From positions 124,001-188,000 of the forward strand of contig NZ_BIMC01000005.1 in the NCBI RefSeq assembly GCF_004000885.1: DNA of 64,000 nt. Reading direction: 5' to 3'. This DNA comes from Paenibacillus glucanolyticus NBRC 15330. Lineage in GTDB: Bacteria; Bacillota; Bacilli; Paenibacillales; Paenibacillaceae. The notes under the pieces are model-generated. The model was given only the letters and a program-made list of their open reading frames with translations, was not told where the DNA came from and ran no database searches. A program made the position numbers and the translations under genes. Every line of letters begins with the position of its first letter. Position 1 is the first letter of the stretch. Below, piece by piece: positions 57,476-64,000 of the stretch.

Positions 57476-58972
57476 TTACATATAATGAAACATACCACTA
57501 ACGTAAAACTCAGCACTTCGTTCTACATGATAGTTCCCCTGACTGCACACCATACGCATCCGAAGTGTTAAAGGCTCATTTTTTGCAATCCTATGGGTCC
57601 GCCATTCCGTAAAATTTCTATTATAACTCAAATTCTCAATAACTCCGTTATCATTCGAACTAGAATTAGGTATGTTGCTATAGGTGGATAGCCCCATAAA
57701 ATTGTTCTTTAAATCAATAAAAAAACCGGAAGAACGAAAATTATAATAGTTACTATAACCGAACGATAAAGTAATAAATGGATATGTGATACCAGTTGGA
57801 TCCAGTACTTCTAAATAACACACAATTGGAATTTGAGGACTATAAGTCTCAGAGCAAGATGTACTTGAGCTACGAAAAGAAATAAATGAGAGCGAGTCTA
57901 AACTAGGAAGTGTAAAAAGGTTTTTAGTCATAGTAATGGGATTATTGTTATTGTAATAAGTTAACGACTCGTTGACTTCAAATAGACTTGGCAATGTTTT
58001 AAAATTCCCAATAACTCCAAAAACTGATGCACCTTGCTTTATATTTTCTGAAACTAGAGCAGGCTCAGCTTGCCTTAGTTGCGTCTGTGTTACCTTAATC
58101 TCGCCATCCCCAGCCCCTCCCTTTTGATAACCTCTTTCAGGATATACTGCCAAATCACCATTACCCCATTTTGATACCCCGGTAGCAGTTCGAATCCCAG
58201 TAAGGTGTTGCATCGTTCCATTTTTTAAAATCCCATCATCATAACCTGAATATCCGGTAAGTAAATATTGCGGATCCAAGTGTGCATCAGATGTATTTAC
58301 AACTGCAGGGATCCCATCCACACCAAAAATATTAGTACCAGCACGAATATTCTCTGATAAGAGATCCGGATCATGAGCTTGTATTGTTATCCTTGAATTA
58401 GGCGGGTAATACCCGCTATCTACATCCACATAGGTATCAACATATGCATCGCCATCTGGATTCGACCATAGTCCAGCTTTAAACTGATTTCCTTTCTTTT
58501 GCATTGTTCCTTCTATTAATCCTTCCTCACCTGGAAACGTCTTACCAAACAGCACATCTCCTGCAGTGGCTGTTCCTACCTCACCTCCTTCACCCTGTAA
58601 AATAAAAGCCTGACCATCATATACCAATGTGTAGACGCCATCTTGCTTAAAACCGGCAGAACTACCGCTTGTTCTAAGCACTGGCTTGGCTCCCAAACCA
58701 TTAACATTGAGCATTGGGGCTCCGGTGCTTGCAATGTTGATCTTTACGGTAACCCGAATCCCAGCTGTAAGACTCGCCGGGGCAGGCATTAGATTAACCT
58801 CATATTCGTTCGCTTTGGACTGAGTTGTTACTCCGTATCCGCCTGTTCTCCCCACCGCCTCATCAACCTTATCCCAGTTCTCATTCAGCATCGTCTCGAT
58901 GTTAAAGGTCTCATTGCCATCCACCATCGGGTCTTTCTTCAACAATCCTAAATTCGGTGTGTTACTGGACAA
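57476..58972 (-). CDS. Tail fibre or collar protein, module A
   Basis: This protein of about 498 residues begins SSNTPNLGLLKKDPMVDGNETFNIETMLNENWD, the same fibre attachment pattern as module B in a shorter form. The middle has repeats of the form G-D-V-L-x-G-K-T-F and L-x-x-E-N-I-x-x-G-x-x-I-F-G-V-x-G. The last 170 residues are rich in Asn, Ser and Tyr and encoded by AT-rich DNA, the likely receptor-binding part. I chose TTG at 58970-58972 with AGGAGG eight bases before; a start six codons earlier is possible. Confidence 0.83.
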   Translation of the reverse strand: MSSNTPNLGLLKKDPMVDGNETFNIETMLNENWDKVDEAVGRTGGYGVTTQSKANEYEVNLMPAPASLTAGIRVTVKINIASTGAPMLNVNGLGAKPVLRTSGSSAGFKQDGVYTLVYDGQAFILQGEGGEVGTATAGDVLFGKTFPGEEGLIEGTMQKKGNQFKAGLWSNPDGDAYVDTYVDVDSGYYPPNSRITIQAHDPDLLSENIRAGTNIFGVDGIPAVVNTSDAHLDPQYLLTGYSGYDDGILKNGTMQHLTGIRTATGVSKWGNGDLAVYPERGYQKGGAGDGEIKVTQTQLRQAEPALVSENIKQGASVFGVIGNFKTLPSLFEVNESLTYYNNNNPITMTKNLFTLPSLDSLSFISFRSSSTSCSETYSPQIPIVCYLEVLDPTGITYPFITLSFGYSNYYNFRSSGFFIDLKNNFMGLSTYSNIPNSSSNDNGVIENLSYNRNFTEWRTHRIAKNEPLTLRMRMVCSQGNYHVERSAEFYVSGMFHYM

Positions 58973-58973
58973 C

Positions 58974-59540
58974 TCAAACACCTCCTGCAAATTTGTTTAA
59001 CGGCGTCTGCCCCAGCTCGCCCAAAGTCATCACGTCATGAATATCGCGTATGAGCAAATAGTTGAACGCATACGCCACCGCCAGATGCGCTGGCTTGATC
59101 TCCTCGATCGCTGCCTTCAGATCCTCCAGGTTCGGCGGGATGCCGAGCGTATCCACGAATTTAACCGTGAAGCCCCATTCCTCGGGCTGGAAGGATACCT
59201 CGACCGTGCCGCCGTCGTAAGCCTCCGCCACATTTTTCACGAGCGCCCCTGAGAAGGTTCCTGCTCCGCGCAGCTTGGACTCCAATACCGCCCGGCGCTG
59301 CTCGATCGGCTTGTTTCGGTCGGTTGGAATGCCCAGCTCCATTTCCCAGCGTGCCAGCCCCCAGGTGGCTGTACGGACAAAAAACTGGTCTGCCGCTGAA
59401 TTCAGCGCTTGATATAGCGCGTCCAGCTCGCTGCCCTTGGCATCCAAATCGGATAACATGACGCGCGAGGTCTCGTAATAGGCCGGAAGATAAGAAAACA
59501 GCTCGCGACCGCGCAAGCTGTTCATTCGGACATTATTCAC
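58974..59540 (-). CDS. xkdU: Baseplate protein XkdU-like (DUF2313), module A
   Basis: This 188-residue protein has LPAYYETSRVMLSDLDAKG, ATWGLARWEMELGIP, RRAVLESKLRGAG and LKAAIEEIKPAHL, in line with the module B copy. The start is probably GTG at 59538-59540 with GGTGAG upstream, or the ATG five codons later. Confidence 0.91.
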   Translation of the reverse strand: MNNVRMNSLRGRELFSYLPAYYETSRVMLSDLDAKGSELDALYQALNSAADQFFVRTATWGLARWEMELGIPTDRNKPIEQRRAVLESKLRGAGTFSGALVKNVAEAYDGGTVEVSFQPEEWGFTVKFVDTLGIPPNLEDLKAAIEEIKPAHLAVAYAFNYLLIRDIHDVMTLGELGQTPLNKFAGGV

Positions 59541-60687
59541 TTACGCTCACCGTCCCCAGCACCGCTACCTGACCGGAGCCAATTTCAATATTTTGTTGCT
59601 CGCTGTGGCCGTTAATCGTCAAATCCGAGTAGTCCACGATAATCGGAATATCCAGCAGTACAGCGGCAATTCTCGTGTAACGAACCAACGGATCTTTCCT
59701 GTTAAAAGCAATCTGCTGTAAATATGAACGAACACCGTCCTCAATCAGCTTACGGATTTCATCCATCGTCGAGGGCTGCTCCTGCGTGCGCTGCACTTTG
59801 ACGGAAATATTTATCGCTACTTCCGCTGCGGGCATCACCGTGATAACCGGCCCAGCCGGGGCAACGCCTTCCCCCTGCCCATCCTGGGACGGGTCAATGT
59901 GCTGTTGAACGGCACCCACGATATCCTGGCTTGCCGCACGCTTGTCCGTATCCAGAAGATACAGCCCGACCGTACCAGGCCCTTTCCACAGCGGCGCCAC
60001 TTCCACACCGCCAACACCCGCAATTTCATTGGCCCACAGCATATACTGCGCTTTGTTGCCGCTGGTCCCCTGACTGCGAACCTTGGCGTAAAAACGCTCC
60101 AGCAGCGACTGGTCGCTTTCGGTATCCGTCCCGCTCCGTGTGGGTTCCGGGTTGGTAACCGATGTTACGCCGCTGACCGACGTCATCATAAGCTGAATAA
60201 CGCCTGCCGGAACATTCCCGCTGCTGCCCGGTGTAACGGCTCGAATCGGCGCCGTGCCGGTACCCAAGTCACCCAGCGTAACGCCGGATATCGTCACATA
60301 TTCCACCGAGGACTCCCCGGAACCTTCATCGGCCGGTGTTGCTACATAAGTTCCGGCAGGCACCGTTGTCCTCGGTTTTCCCGTAAACACAACACTACCG
60401 GACGAAGCGACCGCTTCTCGTCTCGTGATCCCATGTTCTGCTGTCCTCAGATCGAGTTCGGCTGACCGGATCTCCGGACGATCACTTGCCACGGTGCTTG
60501 CAAAGCCGCGCCGCAGCAGCTCCTGCGCCCACAAGGCCGCCTCGGACAGCATAAATGCCACCGGTGCCTGCGCATCCCAGATAAAAGAGCCCTCCGACTT
60601 GTCGATGTCCGAAGGCACTTGATTCAGCATGCGGTTCATAATATTTTCTTCCGTCTGATCCAACAAATACAACGGCAAGTCTGCCAT
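59533..60687 (-). CDS. xkdT: Baseplate J-like protein (XkdT), module A
   Basis: This 384-residue protein carries NRMLNQVPSDIDKSEGSFIWD, GVGGVEVAPLWKGPGTV and DPLVRYTRIAAVLLDIPII. It has an extra beta-rich stretch (about 90-165, GKPRTTVPAGTYVATPA) lacking in module B. TGA and ATG share one base with the DUF2634 gene upstream. Confidence 0.94.
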   Translation of the reverse strand: MADLPLYLLDQTEENIMNRMLNQVPSDIDKSEGSFIWDAQAPVAFMLSEAALWAQELLRRGFASTVASDRPEIRSAELDLRTAEHGITRREAVASSGSVVFTGKPRTTVPAGTYVATPADEGSGESSVEYVTISGVTLGDLGTGTAPIRAVTPGSSGNVPAGVIQLMMTSVSGVTSVTNPEPTRSGTDTESDQSLLERFYAKVRSQGTSGNKAQYMLWANEIAGVGGVEVAPLWKGPGTVGLYLLDTDKRAASQDIVGAVQQHIDPSQDGQGEGVAPAGPVITVMPAAEVAINISVKVQRTQEQPSTMDEIRKLIEDGVRSYLQQIAFNRKDPLVRYTRIAAVLLDIPIIVDYSDLTINGHSEQQNIEIGSGQVAVLGTVSVSE

Positions 60688-61145
60688 CAGATCACCACGC
60701 TTTCTATAATTTCCGTTTCATCCCGGACACTCGTAATACGGCAGCTGAAACGGCAAGCTTCTCCTTCCCAGGCAAAAAGAAACTGGTCCACGCTCTCCGT
60801 CCGCGCATCTGCCAGCAGCGTCTCGGTCACCATGCGCTGAATCTCACTTTCCAGCAAGGCACGGTCGTAGCCTTTGCCGACCAGCTCCTCTAGCTCGCTG
60901 CCGTAATCCCGCGTATAGATCAGATGACGGTAACGCGGCGTACGAATCGCTTTTTCACACCAGATGACCCAGGCTTCCTTCTCGTCCGCAACCGGAATCT
61001 TCCGGGTGGGTGTCATAATAAACTCGCCAGCTTCAAAATCATACCGCCAGCTCCGTCCAAAAACAGCCCCGTCTCCCTCCAGCACCTCCGGATCCGTGGC
61101 ATCACTCCAGATCATGTCATCACTTTCCGGAAATAAATTAGCCAC
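60687..61145 (-). CDS. xkdS: Baseplate protein XkdS-like (DUF2634), module A
   Basis: This 152-residue gp25-like/DUF2634 protein shows EKAIRTPRYRHLIYTRDYGSELEELVG, parallel to module B. It overlaps the DUF2577 gene by eight bases. Confidence 0.9.
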   Translation of the reverse strand: MANLFPESDDMIWSDATDPEVLEGDGAVFGRSWRYDFEAGEFIMTPTRKIPVADEKEAWVIWCEKAIRTPRYRHLIYTRDYGSELEELVGKGYDRALLESEIQRMVTETLLADARTESVDQFLFAWEGEACRFSCRITSVRDETEIIESVVI

Positions 61146-61527
61146 CGCTGCTCACCACCTTACACACGACCACCACGTCATTGCCGCTGTTGACCCGAAC
61201 GGCGAGCACACGATCCCCCGGCTTCAAGCCTTTTCCCAATTGAAAAAGGGTGTCTTCCATTTCATGCTCTTCCACATCGAACGTCATATCCTGCTGCTGG
61301 CCCCCCAGATTGGCGCTGCCAGCAGCCGTATAAGGGGGTAAGGACAACAAGCCCGGCAGCTCCGCCACCATATAGTCTTGCAGCTCATGCTTAAAATCAT
61401 CCAGCTTGAGTCCTGTCGAGGTTATCGTGCCAAGCACGGCCCCCACGCCGCCCACGGCTTGACGAGTTTGCTTGTTTAATGAGGCATACAGGGAGGACGC
61501 CAGTTGTCCATAGGGGTCTTTATTCAA
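61138..61527 (-). CDS. xkdR: DUF2577 protein (XkdR-like), module A
   Basis: This 129-residue protein starts MNKDPYGQLASSLYASLNK and ends LKPGDRVLAVRVNSGNDVVVV, fitting DUF2577. It is about 30 residues longer than the module B copy. Its role in the tail is not known in detail. Confidence 0.85.
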   Translation of the reverse strand: MNKDPYGQLASSLYASLNKQTRQAVGGVGAVLGTITSTGLKLDDFKHELQDYMVAELPGLLSLPPYTAAGSANLGGQQQDMTFDVEEHEMEDTLFQLGKGLKPGDRVLAVRVNSGNDVVVVCKVVSSGG

Positions 61528-62497
61528 GGTAAAACCTCCTTTTTACATCGTCGTAACTCCCCAGCTCCAGCATCATGTTACCGGGGCTGCCCAGCTCTCG
61601 ACTGACGGAAATGACGAGCAGCCTCATCGAACCGAGCATCACCGCATCACCGGCGCGAATCGTATTGATGTCGGGTGCATTGAGGGAAATGGTCTCCCGA
61701 ATTCCTCTCAATTTATTTCGAGCCAGCTGGCGGGCAGCCGCAGGCGACTTCACTTCATCATCTTGAATAATGGCCTGGAGCTGGCCATATTTAGCGATAT
61801 CTTTTTCCTCAATCGCCATCACCTTGGACGGAACCTCTTGTCCCGTCTCACTTGCGGCCGTTGCCAGCACCTTGACCTTGGTCGCCGCACCCTCCAGTGT
61901 CCGCGATTGCGTGGTATCGGTTAAAGCCTCCAGGATATACACATCTCGATTCGTTCCAAGCTCATACAGCTCCAGCCCGGAAGAGATCATCCTCGGGTGG
62001 TACAGCTTGCCGCCGGCTTTGGCCGTTTCCCGCAGATCAGCGAACATACTTGCGTAAATCGACTGCGTGCGGTAAACGGAACGTCCCAGCTGCTTCTCGG
62101 TATCCGGCAAAACCGCAATTTTCAGGTTCCAGTCGGCTGCGTACTTTTTGAACCGCTGGGTGGCCGTCTGCTTCGCCGGGAACAGGTACTCATCCTCTGA
62201 TTTGTCCAAATATACCGTACGGTCGTACAGCGTGAGGGTCATTCGCTTCACCCCGTTATTCGAGGTTTCCACTTCCCACACGACAGCCGGGTGCAGCAGG
62301 GGGACATAATCCTTCTTGCCGTAAGGAATTCCGCTGATACGGATTGCCATTCCCGGCGAGATCGGCGGCATATCCGGCGTTACGACCAGATTGACGGTCC
62401 CCTGATAGGCAACTTGTTCAAGCGAATCCCGCAGATGGATAGCTTCTACTAAGGGAGATAAATCGTACTGATCCTGCAAAATCACCTTGTAACTCAT
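61520..62497 (-). CDS. xkdQ: XkdQ-like tail hub protein, module A
   Basis: This 325-residue protein has VVWEVETSNNGVKRMTLTLYDRTVYL and SPAAARQLARNKLRGIRETISL with APDINTIRAGDAV, as in XkdQ. It overlaps the XkdP-like gene by four bases. Confidence 0.9.
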   Translation of the reverse strand: MSYKVILQDQYDLSPLVEAIHLRDSLEQVAYQGTVNLVVTPDMPPISPGMAIRISGIPYGKKDYVPLLHPAVVWEVETSNNGVKRMTLTLYDRTVYLDKSEDEYLFPAKQTATQRFKKYAADWNLKIAVLPDTEKQLGRSVYRTQSIYASMFADLRETAKAGGKLYHPRMISSGLELYELGTNRDVYILEALTDTTQSRTLEGAATKVKVLATAASETGQEVPSKVMAIEEKDIAKYGQLQAIIQDDEVKSPAAARQLARNKLRGIRETISLNAPDINTIRAGDAVMLGSMRLLVISVSRELGSPGNMMLELGSYDDVKRRFYLE

Positions 62498-63138
62498 GAC
62501 AACACCAGCTTCTGTCCAGGCTTGATGGCGTTCGGATCTTTACCGATCATCTTCTGGTTCAGCTTGTAGATCTGGTTCCATTTTGAGCTGTCCCCGAGCT
62601 CCAGCTTGGCGATTTTGGAGAGTGAGTCCCCTGACTTCACAATGTAGGTTTTGTTCTTTTCCTTCATGTCTGCCCGAGGCTTTTTATTCGCTCCCGCTGC
62701 CCCGCTGCTGCCCGCTGTTTTGGCTACCTTCATATCGCTCCAGGTCCGAAGCGTGATATCAAAATACACATCCCCGACCTCGCCGCCACGGAACGTGGAC
62801 TGATGGGAAGCAACATACACCGGCACATTCACCGCCGTCTCGGTAATGACGAACTGCAGCGGCGTTTTATACGCCAGAAACTCGTTAAGTTTATTCATCG
62901 CGGTTTGGGGTTTAATATGATCCTTCTTATCCCCCTTGCAGAATGCTGCATCATACTCTTGCGGGAAAAATGAAGAAAACGAAATCTCCTTGATCCGATT
63001 GCCCTGGGGAAAATCAAACTCTCCATAGTTAAGAATCGTGGCCGTTTCCAGGCCCTTTTGCCGTGAAATGGTCACCTCTTCGGGATTAACCGGGAATATG
63101 AACGTCATGCCCTTTCCATTCTTCAAAAGAAACTCCAC
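62494..63138 (-). CDS. xkdP: LysM-containing tail protein (XkdP-like), module A
   Basis: The 214 residues have an N-terminal tail domain (FIFPVNPEEVTISRQKG, FSSFFPQEY) and a C-terminal LysM (IVKSGDSLSKIAKLELGD). I chose GTG at 63136-63138 with AAGGAGG eight bases before it, giving MEFLLKNGKG as in homologues. The open frame to 63207 would start with TTG inside the tape-measure stop and has no site. Confidence 0.88.
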   Translation of the reverse strand: MEFLLKNGKGMTFIFPVNPEEVTISRQKGLETATILNYGEFDFPQGNRIKEISFSSFFPQEYDAAFCKGDKKDHIKPQTAMNKLNEFLAYKTPLQFVITETAVNVPVYVASHQSTFRGGEVGDVYFDITLRTWSDMKVAKTAGSSGAAGANKKPRADMKEKNKTYIVKSGDSLSKIAKLELGDSSKWNQIYKLNQKMIGKDPNAIKPGQKLVLS

Positions 63139-63203
63139 CTTGGGCCCCTCCTTTCTGTATGGATGCGTTCCGCCCCTTTCATGCCTGTCATTATCGATTA
63201 TCC

Positions 63204-64000
63204 TCAATAGGCCATAGGGGTCGGCTTCCGGTTCTGCGCCGCCTTGCTGAATTCGGCTCTCAGCCTCTGCCCAATCAGAAGGATCAAGCCTTCGACATCG
63301 ACAGGGTGTTCCTCATGAACCGTAACCTGCACCGCACCTGGAGGAAGATTGTAGTTGACGGTTGTCTCCGTTTTGAAGTCCATCAGCAAGCCGGATATGG
63401 TGCTCATCTGGTCCGGACTAATCTGAACGGACTGCGGGGACGTTGGCTTCCCGGCAAAAGCCTGGTTCTGGGCAGCACTTGCAGGCGGCCCAAAAGTACT
63501 CATGCTTGCAGCATGACTAGGCGGCACATAGGAACCATACATCGGATTCAGAGCTGGGTTCGGCAGCAGCGGCTTGTTGAAATCAGCCGGCGCTGGTTTC
63601 GGAATGATGGGAGCAGGAAGAGCAGCCACGTTGGAATTAGGAGGCGGCGACTTTGGAGCCTCCTTCGGCTTGACTGCTTCCTCGTCTTTTTTTCCAAAGG
63701 AAAACGTCTTGGAGAACCATGCCGATACCTTCTCCTTGCTTTCATTAAACTGTTCGCTGATGCCCGTAATGGCACCGCCTACCTTCTCGCCAACAAAACT
63801 TCCAACGGTGCCGCCGAGCGTCGATCCAATCAAGGTCCCTGCAACCGGGATCACGGAGCCGACTATTCCGCCAATTGTGCTTCCAATGCCGCCGCCAACG
63901 GCAGAGCCCATGGCTTGATTGCGCTCTTTCCCTGGTTTAGCGGTAGCGATTGCGGCCGCATCGGCTATATATCCTAACGGACCAAGGGCCCGTTTACCAA
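63204..64000 (-). CDS. xkdO: Tail tape measure protein, C-terminal part, module A (cut by window edge)
   Basis: The frame is open to the right edge, so only about the last 265 residues are seen. They include GYIADAAAIATAKPGKERNQAMGSAVGGG and further glycine-rich hydrophobic repeats typical of tape-measure C-termini, then a proline-rich linker and a folded end with QISPDQMSTISGLLMDF. The internal ATG at 63911 is not the start. It is followed by the LysM gene, as in module B. Confidence 0.83.
   Translation of the reverse strand, partial: GKRALGPLGYIADAAAIATAKPGKERNQAMGSAVGGGIGSTIGGIVGSVIPVAGTLIGSTLGGTVGSFVGEKVGGAITGISEQFNESKEKVSAWFSKTFSFGKKDEEAVKPKEAPKSPPPNSNVAALPAPIIPKPAPADFNKPLLPNPALNPMYGSYVPPSHAASMSTFGPPASAAQNQAFAGKPTSPQSVQISPDQMSTISGLLMDFKTETTVNYNLPPGAVQVTVHEEHPVDVEGLILLIGQRLRAEFSKAAQNRKPTPMAY

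Overview
The window comes from a Gram-positive, spore-forming Firmicute, most likely Paenibacillus or a close relative. Evidence for this is the PBSX-like (xkd-type) tail genes, a SleB-type cortex hydrolase domain, YhgE/Pip and LCP proteins, strong AGGAGG ribosome-binding sites, moderate GC content, and an eps-type operon with an RNA element between its chain-length gene and galU. The assignment is inferred from gene content only.

Region 1 (1-2850) holds the start of an ABC transporter ATPase gene that runs off the left edge, and a beta-helix (pectate-lyase-3-like) protein gene on the + strand. Region 2 (2860-17320, all - strand) is a complete Wzx/Wzy-type exopolysaccharide operon. In transcription order it is: chain-length/kinase modulator, structured RNA (EAR/epsC-like), galU, undecaprenyl-phosphate sugar transferase, fcl, gmd, flippase, two GT2 transferases, two tandem polymerase/ligase paralogues, a GT4 transferase, manC, a VanZ-like protein and an LCP ligase. 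ManC, Gmd and Fcl together make GDP-mannose and then GDP-fucose, so the polymer probably contains fucose.

Region 3 (17520-25005) is the most unusual part. Between the kinase modulator and its BY-kinase lies a peptide-modification cassette. It has a 34-residue peptide gene missed by ordinary ORF thresholds, an HprK-like kinase, a PqqD-like RRE protein, an S26-type peptidase with a Ser/His pair, an ABC exporter with an extra N-terminal domain and zinc ribbon, a DUF1854-like protein and a PsmN-like nucleotidyltransferase. The peptide's leader fits the YxxPxLxxxG motif of lasso-peptide leaders, but its core has no Asp/Glu and no lasso cyclase or B2 protease is encoded nearby. A 15-bp palindrome (GATACAnnnTGTATC) lies between the -35 and -10 boxes of the promoters for the peptide operon, the polysaccharide operon and the PilZ-like/BY-kinase operon. 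It also overlaps the predicted promoter of the XRE-family regulator gene and the start point of the beta-helix gene. I infer one switch controlling matrix polysaccharide, the peptide and a possible polysaccharide-active enzyme.

Region 4 (25100-43130) is ordinary chromosome: gltB, yhgE with its tetR, a UgtP-like glycosyltransferase, a metallo-hydrolase gene broken by a 35-bp tandem duplication, a SleB-like hydrolase, thpR, a D-2-hydroxyacid dehydrogenase, an alkyltransferase-like protein, a TRM11-like methyltransferase, an LLM flavin oxidoreductase with an odd insertion, and dgt.

Region 5 (43450-64000, all - strand) is a contractile phage tail locus (PBSX-like prophage or tailocin) with two separate tail/baseplate modules in tandem. 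Module A, on the right, enters the window inside its tape measure gene and ends at a fibre gene. Module B runs from tail terminator, sheath and tube through a tail-assembly chaperone with a predicted -1 frameshift, tape measure, baseplate, fibre and XkdX, and is followed by holin and glucosaminidase genes. No capsid, portal, integrase, att site, tRNA, rRNA or CRISPR was seen.
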